Shown here: positions 1 to 7,540 of the stretch, piece by piece | Position numbering within the stretch: the first letter of the stretch is position 1 | Layout: every line of letters begins with the position of its first letter | NCBI RefSeq assembly: GCF_900109455.1 | Contig: NZ_FOAG01000007.1 | Location: 62,001 to 126,000 of the forward strand | From: Roseovarius azorensis | GTDB taxonomy: Bacteria; Pseudomonadota; Alphaproteobacteria; Rhodobacterales; Rhodobacteraceae | Length of the DNA stretch: 64,000 bases | Reading direction: 5' to 3' | Program-made: the position numbers and the translations under genes | The notes under the pieces: model-generated | What the model was told of the DNA's origin: nothing | The model's database searches: none | What the model saw: only the letters and a program-made list of their open reading frames with translations

Positions 1-427
1 GCCCAGGATTGCCACCAACGCGACCTTTGGCGCGCGCAGAGGCCAGCCCGGCCTTGGTGCGCTCGCGGATTAGGGCGCGTTCGAATTCGGCAGCAGCGCC
101 CAAAACCTGCAACGTAAACTTGCCTTGCGGCGATGCAGTGTCGATCGGGTCTTGGAGGGAGCGGAAGAAGGCTCCTTTGCCCTCCAGCCGCTCAATCACC
201 TCCAGCAAGTGCGACAAAGACCGCGCAAGCCGGTCGATCCGTACGACAACCAGCGTGTCGCCGCTCTGGACGCGTTCGAGCACCCGCGCAAGCACCGGAC
301 GCGCGCGATTGCCGCCAGACGCGTGCTCTTCGAAGATTTCGACGCATCCTGCGGCTTGTAGGGCCTCAGACTGGGGCAGGGGGGTCTGATCCTCTGTGGA
401 AACGCGGGCATAGCCAATCAGGGGCAT
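1..427 (-). CDS. Serine resolvase/invertase, 3' end beyond the window
   Basis: Read on the minus strand from the ATG at 427, this open frame begins MPLIGYARVSTEDQ and stays open to base 1, so at least 142 residues are present and the C-terminal helix-turn-helix is outside the window. The N-terminal YARVS block carries the catalytic serine (Ser10). The downstream VVVRIDRLARS and AEFERALIRERT blocks are the other conserved parts of the resolvase catalytic domain. Tn3-family resolvases excise cointegrates at a res site, and a palindrome lies just upstream at 430-442. It is related to, but clearly different from, the resolvase at 35884-36450, so it belongs to another element. The family is clear; whether the gene is intact is unknown. 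Confidence 0.88.
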   Translation of the reverse strand, partial: MPLIGYARVSTEDQTPLPQSEALQAAGCVEIFEEHASGGNRARPVLARVLERVQSGDTLVVVRIDRLARSLSHLLEVIERLEGKGAFFRSLQDPIDTASPQGKFTLQVLGAAAEFERALIRERTKAGLASARAKGRVGGNPG

Positions 428-429
428 GA

Positions 430-475
430 AAACGGGCCGTTTGCAATTTAAGATATCGCAAATAAACGACCATTT
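430..475. promoter_or_regulatory. Candidate res subsites upstream of the resolvase
   Basis: The palindrome AAACGGGCCGTTT lies at 430-442, just upstream of the resolvase ATG, and AAACGACCATTT lies at 464-475. The other resolvase in the window has AAACGACCGTTT at 36461-36472, also just upstream of its start. The recurrence before two diverged resolvase genes suggests resolvase-binding (res) or autoregulatory sites. This is inferred from position and symmetry only. Confidence 0.4.
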
Positions 476-545
476 GCCTGCGGGTGCGGGCCGATTGGTT
501 TTCCCAACCCACCTTAACTACTCTACCCTTTGGGTTGGGTGCGTC

Positions 546-600
546 TTGACATGAGCAAGTTGAGACGCTATTTATCTAGACAGATAGCTAGCTAGGTGAA
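546..600 (+). promoter_or_regulatory. Promoter and palindromic operator of the toxin-antitoxin pair
   Basis: TTGACA at 546-551 and TATTTA at 569-574 are 17 bases apart, a good sigma-70 match. Immediately downstream are two palindromes: TATCT-AGAC-AGATA at 573-586 and TAGCTAGCTA at 585-594. An AGGTG ribosome site at 594-598 precedes the ATG at 603. Palindromes over the transcription start are typical of autorepression by a Phd-type antitoxin with its toxin. Binding is inferred. Confidence 0.6.
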
Positions 601-602
601 AA

Positions 603-848
603 ATGATGTGGACTGTTCAGGATGCAAAAAACAAGTTCAGCGCGGTTGTTGACGCAGCACTTGCCGGCACGCCGCAAGAGGTGACGCGCCGAGGCAAGCC
701 AGCGGTGGTCGTCCTTTCTTCAGATGAGTACCACCGGCTCCTGGAGGGTGCGGTGAAGGCGCGCGAGAGCTTTGCAGAACATCTGATGGCATTTCCCGGT
801 GGGGATATCACTCGCGCCTCGGCCGCACCGCGTGATGTAAGCTTCTGA
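603..848 (+). CDS. Phd/YefM-type antitoxin
   Basis: This 81-residue protein begins MMWTVQDAKNKFSAVVDAAL, the Phd/YefM opening in which the N-terminal fold binds DNA. It continues with the usual RRGKPAVVVLSSDEYHRLL block. The C-terminal 25 residues would wrap and neutralise the toxin. Its stop codon overlaps the start of the PIN toxin gene by one base, so the two are translationally coupled. It should repress its own promoter through the palindromes at 573-594. Such pairs are often carried beside Tn3-family resolvases as stabilising cargo, which fits the resolvase at 1-427. The family call is firm; the toxin partner is inferred from adjacency. Confidence 0.9.
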   Translation: MMWTVQDAKNKFSAVVDAALAGTPQEVTRRGKPAVVVLSSDEYHRLLEGAVKARESFAEHLMAFPGGDITRASAAPRDVSF

Positions 849-1249
849 TGTACATTCTCGACACTAACGTCATCTCGGCCGTGCGCCGCCCGGATCGAGC
901 TCCCCAAGTGGCGGCCTGGTTGCGCGGCAAGGCTGAGCAGGAACTTTTTCTGAGTGTCATCACGCTGGGCGAAATTGAGCGCGGCATTCGCCAGCAGGAG
1001 ACCCGCGACCCTATGTTTGCCAGCGATCTCCGCACGTGGCTCGATCGGACGGTCTTGCTATTCTCGGACCGGCTGCTTGCTTTTGAGGCCGAGGATGCAC
1101 GCATCTGGGGACGGCTCTCAGCCGAGATCGGCCATACCGGTGCTGATCTGATGATCGCCGCGTCGGCGCTACGTCATGGCGCTATCGTCGTGACCGGGAA
1201 TATCAGTGACTTTGCGCCGACCGGTGCTGCGTTGGAGAATCCGTTCTAG
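848..1249 (+). CDS. PIN-domain toxin, VapC/FitB type
   Basis: The 133-residue protein begins MYILDTNVIS, the PIN-domain signature with acidic residue Asp5. Other expected metal-binding positions are Glu42 in LGEIERG and Asp100 in TGADLMIAA, followed by the VTGNISDF block near residue 115 (Asn118, Asp121). PIN toxins are Mg-dependent ribonucleases that cut tRNA or rRNA when the labile antitoxin is lost. The gene starts inside the antitoxin stop codon (ATG 848-850), a standard toxin-antitoxin arrangement. All key residues are present, so it looks functional. The antitoxin is of the Phd class rather than VapB class, a combination common in proteobacterial plasmids. Confidence 0.92.
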   Translation: MYILDTNVISAVRRPDRAPQVAAWLRGKAEQELFLSVITLGEIERGIRQQETRDPMFASDLRTWLDRTVLLFSDRLLAFEAEDARIWGRLSAEIGHTGADLMIAASALRHGAIVVTGNISDFAPTGAALENPF

Positions 1250-1278
1250 GCTGAATGCCCTGTGGTAGGGCAGGGGGG

Positions 1279-2376
1279 TCACAACCCCGCCGCTTTGGTC
1301 AGGTTCACCCGGAACCGATCACGGCGACGTTGATAGCGGCGGGTCATCTCGGCCGAGGCGTGGCCGAGCTGCTTCTGGACATAGCGCTCGTCGACCTCGG
1401 CCGAAGAGGCCAGGCCGGCACGTAAGCTGTGCCTCGAAAACAGCGCCAGCCGTTCTTTCTCGGGCAGGTCTGACCGGATGCTCGTGTCCAGCACGGTGCG
1501 CTTGATAAGTCGCGCAACATGCTTGTCATTGAGCCGCGCCTCCAACGCGCGCTTGCCGTCGCGCGAGGTGCGGACAAAGACCGGCCCGAAGTCGATCTTC
1601 GAGAAATGCAGCCATTGTTCCAGCGCATGGACGGGACAGGTCTGATCTGACGAGCCGCGCCCGATCTCGACCTCGCGCCAGCCGGTCTTGCCGTTCAGGG
1701 TGAGCAGGGTGCCTTTGTCGAAGATCTCGATCCAGCCGCCGCTGCCGGGAGTGTCGTCCTTGTGGACGTCGAGACTGACGATTTCGGACCGGCGCAGACC
1801 ACCGGCATATCCGATCAGCAAGATCGCCCGATCCCTGAGCCCACGCAGGTCGAAAGGAAGGGTGGCGACCATCGCGAGAATATCCTCGGCCAGGAGCGCC
1901 TCCTTCTGCAGCGGCGGGCGCGCGTGCCTGCGTTTGATCCCGGCCAGCACAGTTGCGATGTGACGGTTCATTCGATCGAGGGTGAAACCGCGTTGCGCGT
2001 AATTCCAGGCAAGGCCGGACAAACGGCGGTCGATTGTCGAAACTGATAGGGCAGGGGAGGGGGCCGAACCGGACGCCAGATCGGCCAGGTAGAGCCCAAT
2101 CATCTCGGGAGACGGCGGTAGAGGCTCGGTGCCCTTCATCCGGCACCAGCGCGTGAAATGCGCCCAATCCTTCGCGTAGGCCGTCAGCGTGTTGTCGGAC
2201 GCGGCAGCGCGGGCATAGTCGCGGGCGGTGTCGACCAGGCGATCAAGGCTGCCGGACCCCGCGACATGGGAGGGCAGGGCGATCCCATCGCTTTTTTCTT
2301 GATTTCTCGCGTCGCCCTGAGCATTATGAATTGCATCAGAGTTTGATGAAGTCGGCTTTTCGTCCTCTGAGGCCAT
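1279..2376 (-). CDS. Tyrosine site-specific recombinase (phage integrase family)
   Basis: This 365-residue protein has an N-terminal SAM-like core-binding region (about residues 50-150) and a C-terminal catalytic domain. The catalytic residues are visible: Arg195 in GGLRRSE, His316 and Arg319 in SRHSLRAG, His339 in LGHASAEM and the nucleophile Tyr348 in TRRYQRR. These enzymes cut and rejoin DNA at paired sites through a 3'-phosphotyrosine and do integration or dimer resolution. It is divergent from the DUF1403-scpB pair across 158 bp containing inverted repeats that could be its target (2440-2466, 2478-2510). No attachment site could be proven. The intact active site suggests it works. Confidence 0.92.
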   Translation of the reverse strand: MASEDEKPTSSNSDAIHNAQGDARNQEKSDGIALPSHVAGSGSLDRLVDTARDYARAAASDNTLTAYAKDWAHFTRWCRMKGTEPLPPSPEMIGLYLADLASGSAPSPALSVSTIDRRLSGLAWNYAQRGFTLDRMNRHIATVLAGIKRRHARPPLQKEALLAEDILAMVATLPFDLRGLRDRAILLIGYAGGLRRSEIVSLDVHKDDTPGSGGWIEIFDKGTLLTLNGKTGWREVEIGRGSSDQTCPVHALEQWLHFSKIDFGPVFVRTSRDGKRALEARLNDKHVARLIKRTVLDTSIRSDLPEKERLALFSRHSLRAGLASSAEVDERYVQKQLGHASAEMTRRYQRRRDRFRVNLTKAAGL

Positions 2377-2428
2377 TTTCCAGTGAATCCAGCAATGAAA
2401 TTGAACTGCTTTCCAGCATATATTTTAA

Positions 2429-2510
2429 TGTCCGATAATGCAAACTTATCATTCATTATTGTTTGCCGACAGGCAGGGCGCTTTAGGCATATTATCGTTG
2501 TCAAAAGCGC
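2429..2510. promoter_or_regulatory. AT-rich divergent region with nested inverted repeats
   Basis: Between the recombinase and DUF1403 genes lie GCAAAC (2440-2445) and GTTTGC (2461-2466) around a 15-bp AT-rich spacer, and GCGCTTT (2478-2484) paired with AAAGCGC (2504-2510) across 19 bp. The first has the geometry of a tyrosine-recombinase core site; the second could be an operator for the divergent promoters. Both readings are inference. Confidence 0.35.
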
Positions 2511-2534
2511 CGCCGTGATTCATCCTGCTTTTCG

Positions 2535-3575
2535 ATGATTCTGCGGCCCAAACTCCTCTCGCGCCACCCCGGCAAGCTTCTTGACGCGGTGGCCGTCGCT
2601 CCGGTGGCCCTGGTCCCGGCCTGGCTGCGCCGGGCAATCCCGGATGCGCAAAGCGTTGCGGGAAAGGAAGTTGAGGAGGTCGCGCTTGCTGCCGGTGCTG
2701 CTATCGGCGCCCTCGATGCGGTAGTCCGCCGGCAGGAACGGTGGGCCGGGGTCTGGCGGCAGCGCCTGGCGCTTGTCGCGGCCGCGGTGACGGCACGACA
2801 GGCCGGCCGCGTCGAGGATTCTTTGGCATTGCGCGACGCCGTGCTGCTGACACGCCCCGGCGATTTTTTGTCCGTTGGCCCGGCCGGGCTTTTGCTGCTC
2901 GCCTGGCGCCGGTTGGTCGACACGCCTGCCGAGAAACTGCTGACCGAGCGGAGCATCGGCGCGGTGTTGGAAGAACTCGGCTACGCCCCGGATGAAGAGG
3001 TGGTCAGCGCTCTGGTGGGGGAACTCGGTCAGATCGGCGGCGGGGCAGAGACGGTCGGGATGCTGACCGGTGCTTTTGTGGCCGCCGAACGCTATGGTTT
3101 TGGGCCGGCTTTCGGCGCCTGGCTCGCCGACGGTCTGCTGGCGCAGCGGCTGGCGTGGCCGCATGCAATACCGCTGCTGGGCACCGAAGCTGCTTTTTTT
3201 GGCATGCGTGCCGGGCATTCACGTCGGGCGGCGACCGGTATGGCGGCAGCGGGCCCTGAGACAGAGCCGGAGCGTGCCAAAAAACTGCTGGCGGCACAGG
3301 CGCGGGCGGCGCTGCGCGCCATCGATCTTTTTGCTGAGCTCGGCCGCCGTGCCGAAAAACTGCTGGCCGTCGCGCCGAAACTCAGGGCCAAGGGAGCGGA
3401 CGCGATCGTCGACCGGTTGTTGAACGAAGACGCGCTCATGGCCTCGCGCGGGGACAAAAAAATGGACAAAAAGATGAGTGACCGGGGGCTACGCCGCCTG
3501 TTCGACCGGCTTCTTGTCCTGGGTGCCGTGCGTGAGCTGTCCGGTCGCCCGACCTTCCGCACCTACGGACTGTGA
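2535..3575 (+). CDS. DUF1403-family protein
   Basis: This 346-residue, Ala/Arg/Leu-rich, apparently all-helical protein resembles the DUF1403 proteins that I recall from rhizobial plasmids, always beside an ScpB. The most recognisable part is the C-terminus (about 310-346), starting MSDRGLRRLFDRLL and ending GRPTFRTYGL, which reads like a winged-helix domain. Function is unknown. Its stop codon overlaps the GTG start of the scpB-like gene, so the two are translationally coupled exactly as scpA-scpB often are. That raises the possibility that DUF1403 replaces the kleisin ScpA; this is a guess from gene order and the C-terminal fold. No Shine-Dalgarno is obvious before the ATG at 2535. Confidence 0.75.
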   Translation: MILRPKLLSRHPGKLLDAVAVAPVALVPAWLRRAIPDAQSVAGKEVEEVALAAGAAIGALDAVVRRQERWAGVWRQRLALVAAAVTARQAGRVEDSLALRDAVLLTRPGDFLSVGPAGLLLLAWRRLVDTPAEKLLTERSIGAVLEELGYAPDEEVVSALVGELGQIGGGAETVGMLTGAFVAAERYGFGPAFGAWLADGLLAQRLAWPHAIPLLGTEAAFFGMRAGHSRRAATGMAAAGPETEPERAKKLLAAQARAALRAIDLFAELGRRAEKLLAVAPKLRAKGADAIVDRLLNEDALMASRGDKKMDKKMSDRGLRRLFDRLLVLGAVRELSGRPTFRTYGL

Positions 3576-4300
3576 CGATGGCGGCTCGTTCGACCAAAAC
3601 TCGGCGAGACAATGGGGATGGGCAACGACCGTTGCTTGACCGGGAGCTGGATCACCTGCCGCCGGAGGCGCGCTGGCGCGAATGGATGCAGCGCGTTGAG
3701 GCAACCATTTTTGCCGCCAGCGAGCCGGTGACACGTAGTGTCCTCGCGCGGGTGGTTGGCGCGGATTGCAACCTCGATCTCTTGATCGACGACATTCGCG
3801 AGGAGCTGCGCGGGCGGCCTTACGACCTGGTCGCCGTCGCCGGCGGCTGGAAACATTTGACCCGGCCGACCTATGCCGACGCCATCCGCGCCGCTATGGG
3901 CGGCAGTGAGAAGGCGATGGATCTCACGCAATCCGAGGTGCTGGTGCTGATGTGCGTGGCGTATTTCCAGCCGATCACCCGCGCCGAGTTGTCGTCTTTC
4001 TTCGGCAAGGAGATCAGTCGTGATTTTATTGGTCATCTGCGCGGCGCGAAGCTGATTGCGTCCGGCCCGCGCAGCCCGACGCCCGGCGCGCCCTACACCT
4101 ACGTGACGACCAAAGAATTCCTGTTGGAGTTCGGCCTCGACACGCTGCGCGACCTGCCGGATTTCGAGGCGCTCGAAGACGCCGGGTTGCTGTCGAAGGA
4201 GAAGCTGCTGGCAGGGGATATTCCGATGGGGATTGCGGGCGGTGAAGATGATGGCGAGGACGAGCAGCCGAGCGTCGGTCTCGTCGACGACGCGATGTGA
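3572..4300 (+). CDS. scpB: ScpB-like segregation and condensation protein
   Basis: The 242-residue product matches the ScpB family: tandem winged-helix domains at about residues 25-105 and 110-185, with the conserved LTQSEVLVLMCVAYFQPITR block and the RSPTPGAPYTYVTTKEFL block near residue 170. ScpB binds the kleisin ScpA in the SMC condensin complex that organises chromosomes. Here no smc or scpA is adjacent; the upstream partner is DUF1403, overlapping by four bases (GTG 3572; an alternative ATG lies at 3578). Such orphan ScpBs occur on large alphaproteobacterial replicons. A role in plasmid structure, segregation or recombination with the neighbouring integrase is plausible but unproven. 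Confidence 0.85.
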   Translation: MTMAARSTKTRRDNGDGQRPLLDRELDHLPPEARWREWMQRVEATIFAASEPVTRSVLARVVGADCNLDLLIDDIREELRGRPYDLVAVAGGWKHLTRPTYADAIRAAMGGSEKAMDLTQSEVLVLMCVAYFQPITRAELSSFFGKEISRDFIGHLRGAKLIASGPRSPTPGAPYTYVTTKEFLLEFGLDTLRDLPDFEALEDAGLLSKEKLLAGDIPMGIAGGEDDGEDEQPSVGLVDDAM

Positions 4301-4589
4301 TGAACGGATCATCCTGGTTTTCCTGCGCCCGCCGATGAGAACTCATGACCATGACGACTGATCGTGCGACAGGCGATGACCGGTGAACCTACATGGCGTT
4401 GCCGTCAAGCAGGCTGGCCGGAAATAGCACCAACTTGGTGCCGCCGGCATAGCGTCGCGGCGAGAACAGGATGTCACGAAACCCTGCTGCTTGACCTGGT
4501 CGGCGGGCTTCCAGGAAGATTCTGATGCTGTCCCGTGTCTTCCTGACGACCAGCACGAAAGCGAATTTGCTCGTGCGAACAAGGCCGGT

Positions 4590-4808
4590 CTATGCCGATG
4601 CGTCGTCTGGCGGGGCAGTTCGCTTTGGAGCGGTTTGGTGATCGCTGAGGGTCTGGGAGAGACTGTGCAGCGCCCTCAGCAATTCTCCCATCGCCATACT
4701 GTGGGACAGCCCGTCTTTTTCGACGACCTTGATCAGCGCCTCGATATGGGCGCTGTCGGTATCCCACGGATTCGAAGAAGTTTTCATAAAGCATCGATTC
4801 AGGGGCAA
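4590..4808 (-). CDS. Small hypothetical protein with an open frame after its stop
   Basis: I do not recognise this 72-residue protein (begins MPLNRCFMKTSSNPWD). It is hydrophilic, with a helical centre (IEALIKVVEKDG, MGELLRALHSLSQ), and its composition looks protein-like. After the TAG at 4590-4592 the same frame stays open for 66 more codons to a TAG at 4389-4391, encoding a well-composed peptide that includes FAFVLVVRKTRDSIRIFL. The pair may be one gene split by a nonsense mutation, or two small genes, the second starting at a GTG. No neighbour clarifies its role. Confidence 0.35.
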   Translation of the reverse strand: MPLNRCFMKTSSNPWDTDSAHIEALIKVVEKDGLSHSMAMGELLRALHSLSQTLSDHQTAPKRTAPPDDASA

Positions 4809-5144
4809 CGCGCGGGCGGCCAGGAGCGGGATGCCGCCCGCCGTGTTGCCTGATTTGCGTACTCGTTACCTGGCGCGAATCCCAATCTCGCTGATTATGG
4901 TTAAAATAGCATTACAGACTGCGTTTGAATCAGCACCGAAGCATGCCGCTTTGTCGGGCGGATGCAGCGGCACGAGGGCAATGCCCGTGTCGAACGGACA
5001 CGACAGGATGGCCTGCTCGATTGTCAGAAACTGAAAGCGAACAGTAGATGTCGGTGTGATCGCCAGGACTGCTGAGCGACCTTACGGAATTCGAGGATTT
5101 CGGCTGCCCGCTTTGGCATCGAATGCTCGGTCGTGGTGATTGAG
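4809..5144. other. Noncoding stretch, nothing recognised
   Basis: I see no convincing gene, RNA or repeat between the small hypothetical gene and the first MITE-like element. Short open frames here have poor codon patterns. Confidence 0.5.
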
Positions 5145-5334
5145 TGTGAAATCGCACCGAACAGTAACCCCGCGTCGAGCAGGATTTATCGACCTGATTT
5201 CATTGCGAAAATTAGAATTGTCCAAGGATCTAAGAAGGCGCAAATCGCAACCCTTCGAAAATCTGGGAAAGAGCAGCTGAATCAGACACTTGAGCATGCT
5301 GGTGCTTGGGGTTACTGTTCGGCGCGATTTCACA
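5145..5334. mobile_element. MITE-like element, copy A
   Basis: A 190-bp element is bounded by 27-bp terminal inverted repeats: 5145-5171 starts TGTGAAATCGCACCGAACAG and 5308-5334 is its complement with one mismatch (26 of 27). It carries no transposase. The interior is clearly related to copy B at 7238-7425, including the shared block GCGTCGAGCAGGATTT right after the left repeat. No target-site duplication is visible, which suggests age. Size, long inverted repeats and lack of coding capacity define a MITE; the parent insertion sequence is not identified. Confidence 0.75.
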
Positions 5335-5594
5335 ACGTGTATGCGAAACTGATAAAGGTGAAGGCCGCGCCACCTCGATGACAACCTTGTCCGCTACAAT
5401 GTCGCTTGCACCTATTCGCTGCTGGGCGAGACTGATGGTGCCATCAAATTGCCGGAAATTTGCCTGAAGCAGTTTGGGACCGACATGAAGCAATGGATCA
5501 AAAACGACTCTCGATCTCATCCGGGATCATCCGGCAATCAGACGCTTTTAGCGCCGTATTGATGTCCGTCAGCAATGCTATGTTAGGAAGTCAA

Positions 5595-6383
5595 ATGGCT
5601 GAGCCGCCCTATCGCGTCCAGGCGTTCAACAGCGCCACGCACTCCGAAAACAGGATGCACGATGATGCGGTGGCGCAAAAATATGGCTTCAGCGGCGGCC
5701 TGGTGCCAGGCGTCGATGTCTTTGCGTATATGGTCCACGTTCCGGTGGCGAAGTGGGGACGAGCCTTCCTCGAGCGCGGCCTGATGGAGGTGCGCTTCGC
5801 GAAGCCGGTTTACGATGGCGAAACCGTGGTGGTTACGTCCGAGCCTTCAGACGAAGGCCTAGCGATTGCGCTCAACGGCAGCGACGTTCGAGCTGCCGGC
5901 AGTGCCTCGCTGCCGGACGCGCCACCCCCGATCTCCGTTGGCGATTATCCCGAGACTGCGCCGGTTGCGGTGCGGGGGCCGGTCGATCTCAGGTCTTACC
6001 AGGTCGGCAAATGGCTCGGAACGGCGCCGCGCTCCTGGCCGGGCCAATCTGGAGCGGACTATCGGGCGGAAGTACGCGAAACCGATCCAATCTATGCTCG
6101 CGAAGGGTTGGTGCATCCCGGTATGGTGCAGCGGGTTATGAACCGGGTCTTGATGGAGAACGCTTTACTGGGGCCGTGGATTCATCTCGGCAGCCGCATG
6201 CAGATGCTGTCCACAGCTGCTTGCGATGAAGAGTTGGTCGCGCGGGCACGCGTTACCGCGAACTACGAAAAGAAGGGCAACCGTTTCGTGGAAGTAGATG
6301 CCGTTGTTGTTGCGAACGGCCGGAAGTTGATCGCCCACTGCCAGCACATCGCGATCTATCAACTTCGCGAACGAGCAGCGTGA
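5595..6383 (+). CDS. MaoC-like hot-dog dehydratase-family protein
   Basis: The product (262 residues from ATG 5595, preceded by TTAGGAAG) has two apparent hot-dog halves. The N-terminal half contains FNSATHSENRMHDD followed by YGFSGGLVPG, which resembles the MaoC/hydratase-2 region, but the classic Asp/His hydratase signature is not exact. The C-terminal half contains the GLVHPGMVQRVMNRVL block. MaoC proteins hydrate enoyl-CoA thioesters; non-catalytic relatives exist. An upstream extension of the frame to 5460 lacks a good ribosome site and was not used. The gene stands between the two MITE-like elements, with a dead aldehyde dehydrogenase gene behind it. The fold call is moderate and the substrate unknown. 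Confidence 0.65.
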   Translation: MAEPPYRVQAFNSATHSENRMHDDAVAQKYGFSGGLVPGVDVFAYMVHVPVAKWGRAFLERGLMEVRFAKPVYDGETVVVTSEPSDEGLAIALNGSDVRAAGSASLPDAPPPISVGDYPETAPVAVRGPVDLRSYQVGKWLGTAPRSWPGQSGADYRAEVRETDPIYAREGLVHPGMVQRVMNRVLMENALLGPWIHLGSRMQMLSTAACDEELVARARVTANYEKKGNRFVEVDAVVVANGRKLIAHCQHIAIYQLRERAA

Positions 6384-6586
6384 GGCACAAGGCTGTCGAG
6401 CAGCATCGTCACCGGCGCACCCGGTTCTGCAGGCCGTCAAAACAGATAAGGGAACGCAAGACACGCACGTGACAATCGCTCCACCAGACGCGGACGGGGA
6501 TTCTAGTCGCCTTTCAAGTTTGTCCCCCAGGACAGCCCGTGTCTGCTTCGGCGGCGCGGGCATCCTTACAACGAAAGCAATCAAAG

Positions 6587-7237
6587 ATGCCCAATGCGGC
6601 GCTGGTATATCCCGATACGAAGCTCTTTATTGATGGCGAATGGCGTGAGGGTCGCGAATGCCGGACTATTCCGGTTATTGATCCGGCGACCGAGGAGACG
6701 ATCGGCTCGGTTGCACATACCGCGCGCCGGATCTCGACGCCGCGCTGGCCGCCGCCGATCGCGGCTTCAAACTCTGAAGCTCAACCTCGGCGTTTGATCG
6801 GTCTAAGCTGATGTGCAAGGCCGCCGGCTTGCTGCGAGAGCGCGGAGATCGCATCGCCTGGCTCCTGACGCGCGAGCAAGGCAAACCTTTGGCAGAGGCC
6901 AAGGGCGAAGTGATGGCGGCGCCGACATCATCGATTGGTTCGCTGAGGAGGCGCGCCGCACTTGCGGCCAGGTGATTCCGGCGCGCGCGCGAAGAGCCAT
7001 GCAGATGACGCTCAAAGCTGCCGGTCGGTCCGGTGGCCGCGTTCACGCCCTGGAACTTCCCGTCAATCAAACAGTGCGCAAGCTCTCCGCGGCGCTCGCC
7101 GCCGGCTGCTCGATCATCGAAGGCGCCGGCACCGCCGCCGGCGGCGCCTGCCGAGCTCCTTGGCGCCTTCGTCGATGCCGGCGTGACCGCCGGGGGTCGT
7201 CACTCTGGTCTCTGGCGCGCCGGGGGAGATCTCCGAG
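6587..7237 (+). pseudogene. Aldehyde dehydrogenase pseudogene, cut by MITE copy B
   Basis: The gene starts at ATG 6587 (MPNAALVYPDTKLFIDGEW, then TIPVIDPATEETIGSVAHT), a normal NAD-dependent aldehyde dehydrogenase N-terminus. Homology then jumps between frames: LLRERGDRIAWLLTREQGKP and IIDWFAEEARRTCGQVIPA, then [29 protein letters not shown] and [11 protein letters not shown]. At least four frameshifts are needed. The sequence stops close to the left end of MITE copy B (7238), well before the catalytic Glu and Cys, so half the enzyme is missing. It resembles succinate-semialdehyde-type dehydrogenases. It cannot make an active enzyme. Confidence 0.85.
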
Positions 7238-7425
7238 TGTGAAAATGCGCCGGCCAGTGACCCCGCGTCGAGCAGGATTTGTCGTGCTGATTTCATTGCG
7301 AAGATGAGTGTTGTCCTAGGGATCTCAGAAGGCACGATTGTGACCCTGCGAATCTCACAAAGAGCAGCTGTATCAAACTCTTGAATGTTCCAGTACCTAG
7401 GGTCACTGGCCGGCGCATTTTCGCA
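7238..7425. mobile_element. MITE-like element, copy B
   Basis: A 188-bp element has 27-bp terminal inverted repeats: 7238-7264 starts TGTGAAAATGCGCCGGCCAG, and 7399-7425 is its complement with two mismatches. The interior aligns along its full length with copy A (5145-5334) in the same orientation, with clear divergence. It carries no gene. Its left end coincides with the end of the aldehyde dehydrogenase pseudogene. Confidence 0.75.
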
Positions 7426-7540
7426 GCCGATCGCCTAATCAGATTCACGCGCTCGAAGGCGCACTGAGTCAGTCGGTCTGGTCGGCATCGAGGTATCGTC
7501 CCTCGGTTCATTACGCTTCGGCACCTTGGGGTCGATTGCA

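Noticed and set aside
373-1280. GGGCAGGGGGGTC repeated at about 373-385 and 1268-1280
   Set aside because: The first copy lies in resolvase codons and the flanks do not match, so it is probably chance.
5133-5381. Short open frames inside MITE copy A
   Set aside because: They span the inverted repeats, differ in copy B and match no protein family.
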